The notes beneath the pieces are model-generated. The model saw only the letters and a list, made by a program, of their open reading frames with translations. It did no database searches and was not told the DNA's origin. Below are positions 1-13,700 of a stretch of 64,000 nt of DNA, piece by piece. The DNA is taken from contig NC_059554.1 in NCBI RefSeq assembly GCF_905220415.1, positions 7,155,001 to 7,219,000 on the forward strand, read 5' to 3'. The stretch's first letter is position 1, and every line of letters begins with the position of its first letter. The stretch is from Colias croceus (taxonomy: Eukaryota > Arthropoda > Insecta > Lepidoptera > Pieridae). The translations under genes and the position numbers were made by a program.

Positions 1-3000
1 CAACCATAAGGTCAAACAGGTGAATAATTTGTTTTTATACGCATCATAATATTATGATAATATGATCTTTAAGACTTTAGAAACACTGTCGATTTAATCG
101 TTATTTAATATTTCAATAATTATCTTTGATAAATCATATCTGGATATTGTTTCGCTAAATAAGTATGTAGGTATGTATTTAACGTATGCAAATTACCTAT
201 ATGCTTGTTTTTTATTCAGGAACACATAAAATTTCCCGAGAAATAGAAAAAATACCTACAACCACATAATACCTACCTTTATTACCTATCTAAATCAACT
301 GTAAGTCGAAAAATTTCCATAGGTATACCACCATCTTAACACAAGCTAAGTACCATTCAACTGTACTATTGACCCCAGTGAAAGTATGCCCTTTGCTCCC
401 ACTACAAATATATTAAGAAATAAAATAAATTGGCCCACTAATAAATGCTCCCTGCGTGTGGCTGCACCTCTAGCCGTCGCGTGTAACGCACACACGCGCA
501 GTCCCGTTGATACACTGCCAAAGTGTATCTGTGTGCGTTCTGTGCATGTGGAGAGCGCACGTAATAATTACGTATGTGTGAATAATCTTAAACAATTATG
601 TTCTAATTTCTAATTTCTACACAGTAACCGAATTGTCTTTTAAATGCTCCTACGAGGTCATAGGCTAAATAATAAAATATTAATTCAGATCCTTAAACTA
701 GATACCCCACCTTATACTTAGGTAAACCTTAGCCGGTACATTCCGATGTACGCAATGGCAATATTTCATTCAACAGCATATCTTAAGATGTTACAACTTA
801 CAATATTAACAAATAGTAAAAAAACTTGTAAAATATTCCAATTTACACATGTAAATGTAACACCAGTTATAAAAACAAACATATTAGCATGTTACACATT
901 AAATCTAACCAACATTGAATCAAATTTAAATATATTTATAGCAATAACACTTAAATCAATTAACGATGAAAACTAATTAGTCAAGATATGATCAGTTTTT
1001 AATGAGAACTTATAACTACGAATTTACATAAAAACTTATACAATCAAAAACCACGTGTATGTTCTTACAATATAATATTTATTTATTTAAACAGATGATA
1101 TTTCGCGCATGGGCCTTTAAATGGCCATTAATTTAAACTTAATTAATTTAATTATTTAGTTGTATCCGGATATAAATATTTTGAATGTTGTCAAAAAAGG
1201 TTAACATATTATGCCTATAAGTATAGATATCAACTTCCATCTTAAAATAAATTTTACGTAGCCTACTTTGTCCTTGATATTTTTTCAGATATTTTTGCTG
1301 TCTCTTTGGAATCAAGCTAGACAACTTACGTTTGCAGACATTCCTACGCCTTGTTAAAAAATTAATTAAACGTCCACAGTTAGTCTAGTAGATAAATAAT
1401 ATTATGTATTTACTTATAAAATATTTTAATATGCTTAACAGTTATCTAACAGTTAAAAGGCATTGTGTAAAAAGGTCAAATATTGTTTTAAATACTCGAG
1501 TTTCACCCTAGTTGAAAATTTTCAAATATCTCTTAATTTATAATGATTCTCCTTATATAGAGTTGGTTATTACTGATAGAGTCTTAGTCATTAGGTATAT
1601 AATTTAAAAACAACAAATAAAAAGAAAGGAATCTATAATAACACCCAATGTATCCTATGCATCTTACAGAGTTATATTGTTTAATACCTATCTAGGTACT
1701 TATATATTTTATGGTTTGTTAATACTTAATATGTACATATCTCATCATCATATTCAAATTTGTTTTATTTTCTGAGCTATACCTATTTGAAAAACTTATA
1801 AAATAAAAAGATTCGTCAATTTGGAATTATTCCTGTAAATACTCAATGTATCTATATTCTATACACACGTGTATTATACGCTTACACTATACATAATTGC
1901 ATCCAAACCGTGCAACATTTGTTGCATGATAGAGCAACAGATACACAGACCAAACAATAGGATTAGTGGAACTATGAATTATGGATAATCATAAATCCAA
2001 AGATACGTGTTTTGGTTCAAATTAATCAGTGGTTCCCCTTCACTTCTTCTCATTTCATATTTTTTAACAACGCTAAACATTCCTTATAAAGCTTGATGCC
2101 TTTTCAAAGTGTAGCAATAGAGTAGAATCAATTTTGAATTATGTAATTCAAAATCATTATTAATTTTTAAACCTTGTAAACCAGTTTCATATCTAATGTC
2201 CATAATTGTATTCCAAAAGCATATTTTTTGCCCGTCTGCTCTTTTAAGCAAAATAACAATGATTTTACATGGTTCATTCAATCAATTTTACTTAAAGTGT
2301 ATATACTGGTTAGTCGATTATACTGTATAATTGAGGTTGTACTTCTATATATGTATAGTATAGCTGTTTCCAGATACTAAACATGCCTAATGCTTCATCT
2401 TCATTAGCCTATCTTTGTTTCTGCAAGCAGACATGTCTCCCATGGGGCATAATCCACCACGCCAAGGGTTGAAACTTGAGGGTGTATAAATGTGTATAAA
2501 CAGTACGCATATATACGTTTTTAGTATATATGCCAAAGCCAAGACAAGAAAACAACTTGCCAAAAGAACGAACGTATAATGAAAAGCCCTTTTCTAGTAT
2601 GTACTAAGTTCTAATTTGCTTTTTATAGTAAGTAATACACAAATGCTCTACTGTTGAGATCACAGACCATAAACCTCTCTTTATATGTTCTGTGATTGAG
2701 ATAACCGAATTAGCATACAATTTTTATTCATTAAACTTTTGATATAATATATTAAGCAAAGTAAATATGAATTATAATTTACATTACAGTAGTTTGAAGA
2801 ATTTCTGCTTCGATAAGGACATAGGATATGATATGAGAATATCATAAAGAATGGGCATAGGCTTTGTGCCGCGAAAGTATGACCTAAAAAGGGTGAAACA
2901 GAGGGTGAACATTGTATAGATAACGGCTTTCGCGCTAATATGAGGTGCACTCAAGCGGGGCCGGGTGAAGTTACTAGCTAGCTAGTATAAATGAAAACAG

Positions 3001-4872
3001 GAAATGAAAGGAATATCCTAATCATAAAGAAGACATTGTAGCCTGTAGGTATGCAAGAGTGATAATATTTTTATTACAGATATTAGTTCCTTGCAAGTGT
3101 AATAAGTTAAGGGTTACATAAAAACTACTATGATGAATACGCTTCAGTTGGGAAGTTTATGACCCTAGGAACGATAAATATAGATGCATATTGTAATGGC
3201 AAACAAAGAAATCCATTTAAAATCTAATTGGAATCATGTTAAACACGTTATATGGTGTCACGGTAGAGTCAGTCAGTATATTTTATGAGCGGTAACTAAT
3301 TGACTATTTTGGAAGTGTTAAAATTTGAATTAGGCTGTTTGAAATATTATCAGAATAGCCGAAGTATATTATCTACAAAACAAGATCAGATGTCTTGGAA
3401 TTTTTTGAAATTTCACTTGAATATTAATAATTACATATTCTGTATTAGGACATGGGCTGATTTTATCTGGGCATTATCAAAAACAAGAAAATAAAGCCAA
3501 AGTGCATATACATATGTATATTGAAAAGCTCTCAGCTGATATATTTCAAAAAAATCATAAATTTTATAGCCAATAAGGCTATAAAGCACGCAATTTTATT
3601 TATATATAAATTATAAAGGGAAAAGCCATAACGTTTGCTTTAACTATTACGTTGAGATTTAATCCATGTTGGGAAGATTAATCCTCCTCTTAAATCAATG
3701 CCTATAATTACAACATTAAAACTACTGTTTATAGAAACATAAAATTTTCTAACAATGTATAACTCATATGCCTACGAACTTTCTAATGATTAAAGAAAAT
3801 TAATATTAGCTATAACATCGCAATTATTATTTTACCACGGGTCATGTTACTTTATTCAGAGGTCACTATAAGAATATATTCGCATTTCTGCTTGTCGTAT
3901 GATACCAGTAAAAACTGGAATATGTTGTGAACTTTGTCGTTTATGATATTCAATTAAAACTAAACTTATGGTATATTTTTTGTTCTTATTACAATGTATA
4001 GTTGCTACCGTGACGACAAGTTGAACATCGCGAGAAAACTAGATTAATATTTTGTTTTTTCAGAAAACTGAAAAGAGCATGTTAAACAGACGTTAAGAAG
4101 CGTTCAGTGTGATTTGATCTATATTTGGTTATAATTTCGATACAACAAAGAGGTCTATATATACTGGTTTATTCATCACATATTTATTCATTCTGTGAAA
4201 TCAGAGATGGATCGCTGGCGAGAATAATGATAATAATTAACAGTATAGGCGTGTCTTATAAAGTTATTCAGTTTAATAATTTGTTTGATTTCTTTCAGTC
4301 GGAAGTAGAAACTTAGGCAATAGAAAGAGCCAGTACTCAATAGTATAAAGAGCTACCAAACTTTTTTGAACGCTAAATTTAATCGTTATTAAAATGCTTA
4401 TTTTTTACGTTCATGCAAAGAAAAAAGCTACTATATCATTCATATCATTTACGTTAATAATCGACACTTAGAATATCCTTCTACTTTTTTGTAATGGCAC
4501 AGTTAATAAGAGTACAATGTTATGACATTATCTACGATTAAACTAGTTTGTGTCATTATATTCTGTGGCATAAGCTCGTCTATGAAATATGAATAAAGCC
4601 CCACGCCTTATGTGATGTGCCTGATGTTAAGTGACATGCACATAATATGCGAACCTGTACTTTTTAATTGAAGACGACTTGACAACCATACATAATAAAT
4701 TATAGTAGATACAAGGAAGAACTAGATATGAATAACCGACTTTTTCGCAGGATCATGTCATTAGACCTGCCACCTAGCCTCATGTCTGTTTAATATTCAA
4801 TTTTTTCTCCGTTTGACACCTTTTCCAGAGTCGTATTACTATTATACCTCTAACCTCTTACATTTTGCCATG
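1..4872. other. AT-rich gene-free stretch
   Basis: No open reading frame here is longer than about 90 codons and none shows a protein motif or paired splice sites. The short ORFs are what AT-rich random sequence gives. The only structure I could resolve is the nested hairpin at 485-539. Confidence 0.6.
485..539. repeat. Nested inverted repeat (hairpin)
   Basis: Outer arms AACGCACAC (485-493) and GTGTGCGTT (531-539) enclose inner arms GATACACT (509-516) and AGTGTATC (522-529) around a 5-base loop. The block is GC-richer than its surroundings and may be the core of a decayed foldback element. No target duplication was found. Confidence 0.5.
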
Positions 4873-4878
4873 ATGAGA

Positions 4879-6338
4879 TACGGTCGATCACGACATATTG
4901 CTGGCTTTACTGCGGTCCCTTAATAATTTATCTGCATCGGCTATCGATTGGGTACATAGCTACTTAAGGGGACGTCGGCAACGTATACAGATTGAGGAAA
5001 TTTCCTCATCTTGGTGCAATGTTACTGCTGGCGTTCCTCAAGGCGGCGTTCTCTCTCCCCTCCTTTTCTCCATTTTTATTAACACCATTTCCAAAAATAT
5101 TGAGTCACCCTACCATATGTATGCAGACGATTTCCAATTATATAAACACGCATCACTACTCGAACTACCTGAAGCGATTTTTCAAGTAAACGCTGATCTT
5201 GCGACAATCGTCTCATGGAGTAAACATTACGGTTTAACAGTTAACCCAATTAAAACCAAAGCTATTATTTTCGGAAGCAGACACCTCGTATCAAAAATCG
5301 ACTGGGCCGATTTACCAAGTATCGTTGTTGATGGTGTGTCTATCCCATATAGCACACAAGTAAAAAATCTTGGTTTGATACTTGACCCAACTTTTTCGTG
5401 GGATGAGCAAATAAAACAAGTACGTAAAAAGGTTTTCTCATCGGCGTTCTCGCTACGGCGCTTACGAAACTTTTTACCGATCGCTACGAAAATTGCGTTA
5501 GCTCATTCTTTACTCCTTCCTCTCCTTGATTTTGCCGATTCATCCTATCCAGATCTCCATGAATACCAACTAGACACCCTTGAGAAGCTTCAAAATTTTT
5601 GTATACGATTTATTTATGGATTACGTAAATTTGATCATATTTCTGAGTTTAGAACAAAATTAAACTGGCTCCCCGTTCGCTTCCGCCGGAATACTCACAT
5701 TCTTCATCTCCTGTATTGTATTTTATTTCACCCTAAAACACCGTCCTACTTAAAAAACAACTTTAACTATCTTAGCTCTACTCACACTCTCACTCTTCGT
5801 TCTTCCAACCTTTTATTATTATGTACTCCTGTCCATCGGTCAAACTTTTATGACAATTCGTTTACTGTTCGTGCCATTCAGCTCTGGAACGCCTTGCCGG
5901 AAAGTATCCGACGTGCACAAACACTTTGTTCTTTTAAGTCCCTATTGAAAGCTCATTATCTAGCCATGCAATAGTAGCATTAGTAAATAATTTATGTATG
6001 ATTATAATTTTTGTATATACCGTTATATATATTGTAGTTTGTGTAGTGTATTATAGAAGTATATTTATATTACTGTGTAGTATATATGTACAGTATATGT
6101 AGTTTATGTAGTATGTAGGCATTTTTATTTATTTTTTTTATATTCTGTCTTTTATTTCTTTTTTGCGCTATCCTTATTCTTCTTACATTTCCTTTCCTAC
6201 CAGGTTGCCTGGAAGAGATTGCTGTGTAGCAATAAGGCCGCCTATTGTGCAAAATTGTTGTACCTTATTAGTCTGTACCACATGTCTTAAATTGCTTTGT
6301 ACAATAAAGAGTTATAAATAAATAAATAAATAAATAAA
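4879..6338 (+). mobile_element. 5'-truncated LINE (non-LTR retrotransposon)
   Basis: The element starts abruptly inside the reverse transcriptase domain, runs through the C-terminal part of ORF2, a 3' UTR and an AATAAA-like tail, and ends in a (TAAA)n run at about 6315-6338. The six bases ATGAGA occur just before it (4873-4878) and just after the tail (6339-6344), a plausible short target-site duplication. An abrupt 5' end with an A-rich simple-repeat tail is the usual outcome of target-primed reverse transcription. The clade (Jockey/CR1-like) is not certain. A reversed copy of its 3' UTR lies at 9603-9645. Confidence 0.8.
4880..5974 (+). CDS. Partial LINE reverse transcriptase (ORF2 C-terminal part)
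   Basis: Open reading frame without a genuine start; it enters in frame at TVDHDILL, a conserved RT block. Further motifs in order are GVPQGGVLSPLLFSIFIN, then MYADDFQLYK with the catalytic YADD, then NPIKTKAIIFG, followed by the thumb region and a long C-terminal tail rich in R and L. The N-terminal endonuclease and the first RT blocks are missing through 5' truncation. The frame is intact for about 365 codons, so the insertion is fairly young, but without an endonuclease it cannot move by itself. I do not regard it as a host gene. Confidence 0.85.
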   Translation, partial: TVDHDILLALLRSLNNLSASAIDWVHSYLRGRRQRIQIEEISSSWCNVTAGVPQGGVLSPLLFSIFINTISKNIESPYHMYADDFQLYKHASLLELPEAIFQVNADLATIVSWSKHYGLTVNPIKTKAIIFGSRHLVSKIDWADLPSIVVDGVSIPYSTQVKNLGLILDPTFSWDEQIKQVRKKVFSSAFSLRRLRNFLPIATKIALAHSLLLPLLDFADSSYPDLHEYQLDTLEKLQNFCIRFIYGLRKFDHISEFRTKLNWLPVRFRRNTHILHLLYCILFHPKTPSYLKNNFNYLSSTHTLTLRSSNLLLLCTPVHRSNFYDNSFTVRAIQLWNALPESIRRAQTLCSFKSLLKAHYLAMQ

Positions 6339-6415
6339 ATGAGAAGAAAAAGAGATTCAGGTCAGGTCATAGAGATTAATATCAATTATCATAAGATATG
6401 GTAGTCTAAGTTTTT

Positions 6416-6446
6416 GTTGGCAATAAAGCTTTCTTTCTTTCTTTCA
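6416..6446 (+). mobile_element. LINE 3' tail fragment with (TTTC)n
   Basis: The sequence GGCAATAAAGC followed by repeated TTTC units looks like the extreme 3' end of a non-LTR element with a simple-repeat tail. No coding part is attached. Confidence 0.4.
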
Positions 6447-8063
6447 TAAAAATTATAGCCAAAAATATATTTTTATATTACAGTGATATATTGAGCAACC
6501 AAACGGAAAAGTTTAGACGCTATTATTATGTGGGTTACCAAAATCCATGTTAGATCTCCTCTCAGGGTATGAACTTCTAGGAAGTTACAACATGGATATA
6601 AAAAATAGAGTTCTCTTCCAATTACTAACTAGGTAGACTGTTTCTTTTAAATGTAAGGAAACCATGATCTTTTTGTGAAAGCTTTTTGTACTTGAAGTAT
6701 TCGTCTCAATTTATCTCCAGACCATATTTTAATACATCAGAATTCTTCATAGTAAAATATATATTTTAATTAGGTCCATTAAAAGCATGTAAACAGCCTG
6801 TGACCCAAATACGGTTGTGGGACTGTTAATTACAATACAAAAACTATAAAATTATGTTAGAGAAATAACGGTGTAGAGACTTAATAATTACATTTTTAAC
6901 ATGTGAAATATTTTTGTCGTTTTATTAATAATAGGCATATTTTTTTATATATTTTAAAGCGTTTCAAGTACAATGTGAATGTATGTAGATGCAATAGATA
7001 TAATTCCAGTGGGTTTGTAGAGCATTTTACATATTTTTTTTTATTCAAATGAATTGTTTTTAATTAAATAAAATCAATAATGTATTTATGTAACTTGCAT
7101 GCCGTTGAATGACGGCTAAACATGCTGTAATAATGTATGTATATTGTATGTATACTATGTTTACTTGCAAATAAACGATGATATTTTTTTTCAAAAAAGT
7201 AGAAGTCTGCTGTTCTCACCTGTTTGTCTAAATCTGATATATTTATTTATGCAAACATGTTTATTGCATTGAGCAAGCCCTTCTCCATACATGGTAACTT
7301 TTTCGGACGCATGTCTGGTAACTTTTTCGGTCAATATTAAAAAATCAGCAATCTGTATATATATGAGTCTATGTTAAATGATATATGCATATTGCATATA
7401 TTATGTCTATGTTATATGAGTTTAAGAATAAATAAACTAGTAAATCTTACGCTTTAAAATAAACTTAGAGTACATAAGCTGCTTCAGTGTAAGATTTATA
7501 GTATCTAGATAGGCCAATAATTTTAAGATTCATCTTTGAGACAAAAGAGAAATCGTGAGATTCGTTGACAAGTCTTCATAATAAATCGATTTTTTATTTA
7601 ATTTCATGTCATAAAAATAATATTTTCTTAATCTTTCTCAATCCATAATTAGTAACCGTGCAATATGTATTGAACACAGCTGCCTGCATAGTACAATCAG
7701 CCTTTTTATTCATTTTTTATCTTATACCTTATAATAATTAAATGACATTGAGCCAATTAAAGCTTCTTAGAGCTTCGATCTTACAATTTATGAATGCAAA
7801 AACTGTGCGTTAACAAGCCAAAAATTACTATAAATTAGCTAAAGGTAAGGTAATTACTCGGAACGTAGTCTTTCCAGCTATAAAGAAATAAACATTTTCT
7901 ATACTTTTTTGTAGAGTTTTTATATTGAGAGATTGTCGCCTGCATCATTATAATTGTGTGTCGATATGCAAAGGCTGTTTTGTTCTTTTTAGCAAGTAGT
8001 TTGTGTCTATTTAATTATTGTAGTGGATGTAATAAAATAACTGTCTCGTCTCGTTTTTATACA
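6447..8063. other. AT-rich stretch, no gene seen
   Basis: No coding signal. A short direct repeat, TGGTAACTTTTTCGG, occurs twice at about 7290-7340. Otherwise AT-rich sequence without resolvable structure. Confidence 0.5.
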
Positions 8064-8673
8064 GAACTAGCTGACCCGACAGACGTTGTTCTATCTACCC
8101 GCAAATTGTCAAACTAGTGACTTTTCACATTTGCTTAATTTTGGCGCAAATTTCTCGAGTTTTTAGCTTGTTTTTTGTAGGAAATATTGTCTCTTTTGTT
8201 CTAATAAAAATTTTGTTAGACACTTTTAGCCTATTTTTCAATGTGAGTTGTCAGCAACCTGGCGTGAACCAGATTCAACCAGAGTCCAGAAACTTTTTAC
8301 ATATTATCAAAAAAAGTTTTTTAGTTAACTTATAGTTAGCTGTTATTTGTATGATATGAGTGATATTATACCTACTCTTAGATCACTACATTAAAGAGGC
8401 ACGAATTACCTTCAATGAAAACCTTCCGCGTATATTACAATTAAGTATCTATATTAGTTTGCCTGGTAGGTCCCTATATAATAATAAATATTAAAAGAAA
8501 CATACAGTTAAAGGTTGTTTTAAGAACAACTGTTCTGCTGATCGTTTCTGATATCATGCTAAGTCCTTTTAGGGCTACAAGTAACAATATAAAACTTTTT
8601 TAAATTTTAACTAGACAAAGAAACTTTAGTTTTAGGTCCGCAAATAGAATGGTGGATAATATTATATTATCTA

Positions 8674-8874
8674 ACTACACTAATATTATAAAGAGGAAAA
8701 CTTTGTATGTTTGTTTGTAATGAATAGGCTCATAATCTACTGGACCGATTTTAAAAATTCTTTCACCATTCGCAAGCTACATTATCCACGACCACGAGTA
8801 ATATAGGCTATATATCATCACGCTAAGACCAACAGGAGCGGAGCCACGCGGGTGAAACCGCGCGGCACAGCTAG
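8674..8874 (+). mobile_element. Non-autonomous mini-Helitron
   Basis: Starts near CTACACTAATATTATAAAG and ends in CTAG followed by T, preceded by a GC-rich hairpin segment (ACGCGGGTGAAACCGCGCGG). A 3' hairpin followed by CTAG with insertion before T is the Helitron terminal rule. It codes for no protein. Related copies recur at 15479, 22112 and 56053. Confidence 0.7.
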
Positions 8875-9019
8875 TAAAATTAATGTCATCACATCTTGCG
8901 ACTGTAAGTCCGCCATAGAAATTGCATGTATGAAACTTTTCAAAATTGCAAATTGGATTTGCTTATATGTATATCTTCATACCTAGGACCTAAACAAATA
9001 CATATTTATTTATTTATAA

Positions 9020-9347
9020 CTAGCTTCCGCCCGCGACTCCGTCCGCGCGGATGTCGGTCTTCGCGTGGATGGTTATTTCTCCATTTTGAGTACCTCTGTC
9101 AATAACATCTTATAAATATCTATTGGACCCAATTCCCAAATACGGCTAGGCCTATAATAATACGCAACGTGTGTTCGCGGTTCTACGGAACAACGTCTAT
9201 GGATAAAACTGAAAAATTAAGATTAATTTTTTTCTACGTATTTTTCCAGGATAAAAAGTATCCTATTTTACGCCCAGGATAATAAGGTATAATTATACCA
9301 AGTTTCATCGAAATCGAACCGCTAGTTTTCACGTGATGCCTTCACAT

Positions 9348-9388
<41 letters not shown>

Positions 9389-9510
9389 AATTTTTTTAAT
9401 CACATATTTGGGTTTGGTATCGATCCAGTAACACCCCCTGCTATTTATTTTTTCAATATTTTCAATGTACAGAATTGACCCTTCTACAGATTTATTATAT
9501 GTATAGATTC
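9020..9510 (-). mobile_element. Mini-Helitron-like repeat, reverse orientation
   Basis: Begins with ACTAGCTTCCGCCCGCGACT, the reverse complement of the GC-rich 3' end shared by the mini-Helitrons in this window. It continues through a non-coding body that contains a (CAGA)n tract. The far end is not sharply defined. A truncated copy is at 14956-15060. Confidence 0.5.
9349..9385. repeat. (CAGA)n microsatellite
   Basis: About nine uninterrupted CAGA units inside the surrounding repeat. This tetranucleotide is also present as shorter runs in the other copies of the family (12290, 24035, 36205), so the tract probably expanded from the element's own sequence. Confidence 0.9.
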
Positions 9511-9602
9511 TTTATTGTTTAAAATATGAGAAAACAATAGCATGCAAAAAGAAGAAGGTAGCTATAAGGTAACTATTATTACAAAAGCATAATTGGAACA
9601 CA

Positions 9603-9645
9603 GGCGGCCTTATTGCTAAACAGCAATCTCTACCAGAGGAAATGA
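9603..9645 (-). mobile_element. Fragment of LINE 3' UTR
   Basis: Matches, in reverse complement, the 3' UTR of the LINE at 4879-6338 (around 6190-6245): both hold AGAGATTGCTG...AGCAATAAGGCCGCCT. This shows that the LINE family has several copies here. Confidence 0.6.
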
Positions 9646-10310
9646 AATCTCTAAACTTTAGGCTACTATTATTATCAAAACTGTATAAAATACCTTCACA
9701 ATACCACAGAATAATAACTACTTAGTAGCTAGCTAACAATAAGTACCTTCTTACAATAAAATTGATTGAAGTGGTTTCTCTCACTCATATATTATTTCAC
9801 TCATATATTGGCAAATATATGAATACATATATATACCTATAACCTATAAGTATATTCTCTCACTCATATATTTTTAGTTTAATTTATCGTCGCTATCATA
9901 ACATAACTTCAAATAAAGTTAACCTAACAATTAACAGCGTTTAAATAACTATTGATAAAGTCTTTAATGAGTGATAACAATAAAAATATTTTATGTTAAA
10001 TATCCGAGCAAGAGCGTGTTAATAATAATTATGTCTACGATTTAATATGTCCCACTTAATAAGCGTTCATCATGCAAAGTACTAGAGGTCTGTAGAACTT
10101 TTTATAAACGTTAATTCATATTACTTATTATTCTCATTTACTTACTGGATCTCGTCTTTGGGCTAACAGAATATTGAGCTATTTCTTCATCAAAAGCCAC
10201 AATCTTTAAAATTCATCATAATTTACCACACTTAATTTCTCTTATACCGCTGTAGACGTAACGATGTAACGTTATAGTTATGCGACGTTAGATTTCGATA
10301 TTATGGAAAC

Positions 10311-10480
10311 AACTAGCTTTACGCCCGCGGCTTCGCCCATGTTTTCAAAGGAAAACCCGCATAGTTTCCGTTCCCGTAGGATTTCCGGGATAAAACCTAT
10401 CCTATGTGTTAATCCAAGTTACCCTCTATATGTGTGCTAAATTTTATTGTAATCGTTTCATTCATTAGGTACCTATGTAA
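10311..10480 (-). mobile_element. Mini-Helitron fragment
   Basis: Starts with ACTAGCTTTACGCCCGCGGC and carries the shared internal block about AACCCGCATAG and GGGATAAAACCTATCCTATG in the same order as the copy at 12099-12338. Its distal part is degraded. Confidence 0.6.
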
Positions 10481-10730
10481 TATATTATACGGAATCCTAT
10501 TAACATTTTGAATAATTAAAGAATGTAATAAAGTCGATTTGGTATTTATTCTGTATTTCGCTCCACACCTCATACATCACTAAACATAGTTACTACTGAC
10601 TCCATTCTAATTTGGATTGTTTTAGTGATTTTTAGACCTATAGACCTGACCAAAGTCAATTCATGGCAGGACTTACGTAGAGCTATTTTTATATTCCATT
10701 AAAAAAAAATAGCAAAATTTTCGTTATATT

Positions 10731-13700
10731 ATGCAAGTAAAAATGAAGGATCAAAATAAGGCAGACGAAGTATGGTGGCAAGATTACAGAAAACGGAATT
10801 CAAAGGAATTTTACAGCATTGAGATGATAGTTCGACAAGCGTTTAAGGATAGTTTTCGGGAATACGCCGACCATTCTTCAATTAGTGGTTTCCAACAAAT
10901 GTGCAATGCGAATATTACACATAAACAAAGGTAGTATATTACCTTTATATAGTTAGGTGTATACCTAACTATATTATATAGTAATAATTTTTGAGACAAT
11001 AGTGTGCACTGTGCCGATTTCGTAGATATTGTAATTTTATTTACTTCAGCTTTTTCCTTCTTTAAAATGACCTACATATAAAATATGAATAAACAGGATT
11101 TTGTAGTCCGTAAAATATTATGTATTAACCCAATATGTTTCATTCATATTTCATAATTTTTAAATTACGGTAAATATGGTATAAAGATGATTATTTTTCA
11201 TACAAATATTTTTCTTTCTTCAGGTTAATCTGGGTACTAGGTTATGGCATTATGCTTGGTATAATGTTATATTTCTTAATATTTTACATCTGGATCGATT
11301 GCCTGGACAAACCCTTTGTTGTGACAATGGAAACTTCGACATACCCCATTTCCATGATTGATTTTCCCGCTGTCGCTGTATGCAGTGCGAACAGAATTAG
11401 TAAAAAGGCGCTGAAAACGTTTGCTCGTAGTGTGTGAGTTTTTCTTTATTAATAAATAATTAATATCATATTATTGAGTTTGCTACTGAGTGATACTATA
11501 TACTCTGTGGCTTTGATTTTAATCCAACGTCAATGTATAACGGTGCATTTACATCAAACGAGCGAATGTTCATTCTAACCCCACTATGTCAAATTATTTT
11601 AGTGTAAACATATTCTTTCGTTGTTCTTAGTGCGTTCGAAAACATTATAATATGCGATGTTTACGAGTAGGTATACGAGTTTTCGTTTACACTAAAAGAT
11701 CACGAAAAAAATGCTCTTGTTCTAGCTCTAACTCTATGTTCGTTTGATCTAAATGCACCGTTATATTATTAAAGATTTAGAAATTATTATATTCCTATAG
11801 ATTGGAATTTTAATTTATTATAATAAATATACCTATGATTTAAATATACCTTTTTTTATAGTCACCCTTGGATGGCGAAACACAACGAAACTTTATCTGA
11901 CGTGGTGGACTATTTGAGACAATTGGGCAGCTTTATCGACTTCTCGTATAATGAATCTTTAAGGAATCACAATTTCAATAAGCCGTTCGAGCACTTAATG
12001 AATACCACTTACAACGTTGTAGACATGATGGAGTCGGTAAGGAAGAAAATATAGTATGTATTATGTTATATATATGATACTCGATACATAGTTTATTACC
12101 CGCAGTTTCGCCCGCGCAGGCAAAGAAAAACCCGCATAGTTCCCGTACCCATGGGATTTCCGGGATAAAACCTATCCTATGTCCCGGGGTAAAAAGTAGC
12201 CTATGTCCTTTCTCGGGTATCAAAATATCTCTATACCAAATTTCATGCAAATTGGTTCAGTAGTTAAGGCGTGATTGAGTACCTAACAGACAGACCTACA
12301 GACAGAGTTACTTTCGCATATTATAATATTAGTATGGATTATTATGGTGAAGAAATATACATGGCTATTGACATTAAAAAGGACTTATCCCGCACGAATC
12401 ACTTTCAATTGATCCACAATTGTCCCGCTGAACAATGTAGCGGAACAACTTCTCAATTAACCGATGTCAACATTGCAATTACCGCCAAAAGATGTACTTT
12501 CTTTATAACTCACTTTTTAAAAGCATAATATATGTTTCTTATTTATTATTGTCTTTATTGAAGCTTTTTAGTCATTTAGTCCTTATTAAAACTCAATTTA
12601 AAAAGGTTTTAGCCACAGAACTATATTTTACGGACATTATTTTTAAATATAATTAATTAACTTCATATTAATTTATTAACCTTTCTTCAGAATAAACACA
12701 CAACGTTGCAATACATTATTAAATTTCATATTTTTAGATGTAGATAGGTACATAAACAGGTATATTATGTAGGTATATTGTACCTATGTTACATAACATA
12801 ATAACAGGCTGTCTTGCAGCTTGCTCTTGAATTTTGATGTATTACGTAGGTACTATTGTTGTTTACGTGTCTTTTGTGTGTGTGCAATTCAGTGGTCATA
12901 ATTATAATAAATGACAACATATAGCTTGCACCCTCATGTGACGAGATGCTGTTAGATTGCTTTTGGGCGAATCGCAAGGCAAACTGCAGTGAATTGTTCC
13001 AAGTCCTTCGCACCTCGCACGGCCACTGCTGCGTCTTCAATAATATACTCGATTCTTATGAGGGTGATTTAAAGTAAGTAAAAATCCATAATAAATTTGC
13101 ATAATCGATATCATTGATAAACGGAAACTTGTAATTTCCCAATAACAACCGTTTTAAACGTAGAACAAAAATAGTCAATATAAACTTTGAACTCATATAG
13201 GTACATGAGCAATTTGCAATTAGCAAATGTATAATTTTATTTCAAGAGTACCCTGTAGGTAATATCGTAACTATTACATGAAGATTCGTCACATGTTTCT
13301 TTCTTTCTTTCTCATATTGCTTTGTTTCTTACAGCCAGACAATTCCTCGCAAACCACATCGTCAGACTATGCCAGGAATTCCCGAAGGTCTGAACATATT
13401 GTTGGACCCGCTCATCGATGACTATGCGTACTCCCTTTACAATTATTACGGTATCGAGGTACGTATATATAGGTTATACATCATATAGGAAAATCACAAC
13501 ATAGGTACTTATTATTAGTTATTAGATAGTTATAACTTAAGCTTTACGAGCTTAGGTCTGGAGTTTCACGCGTAGTGTTATGGTAATTACTACGGAAAAG
13601 ATAGCCGATTTGCTACTTAATATATAATTCTTTATAACCATTATCAGTGCCATTAGTGCTTCGAAAATTAAAACTGTTCTAGAAAATAGTTGCTGAAAAA

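Noticed and set aside
12271..12528. 85-codon ORF in ppk intron 3
   Set aside because: It starts inside a reversed mini-Helitron and does not fit the phase-0 join between exons 3 and 4, which gives the proper family sequence.
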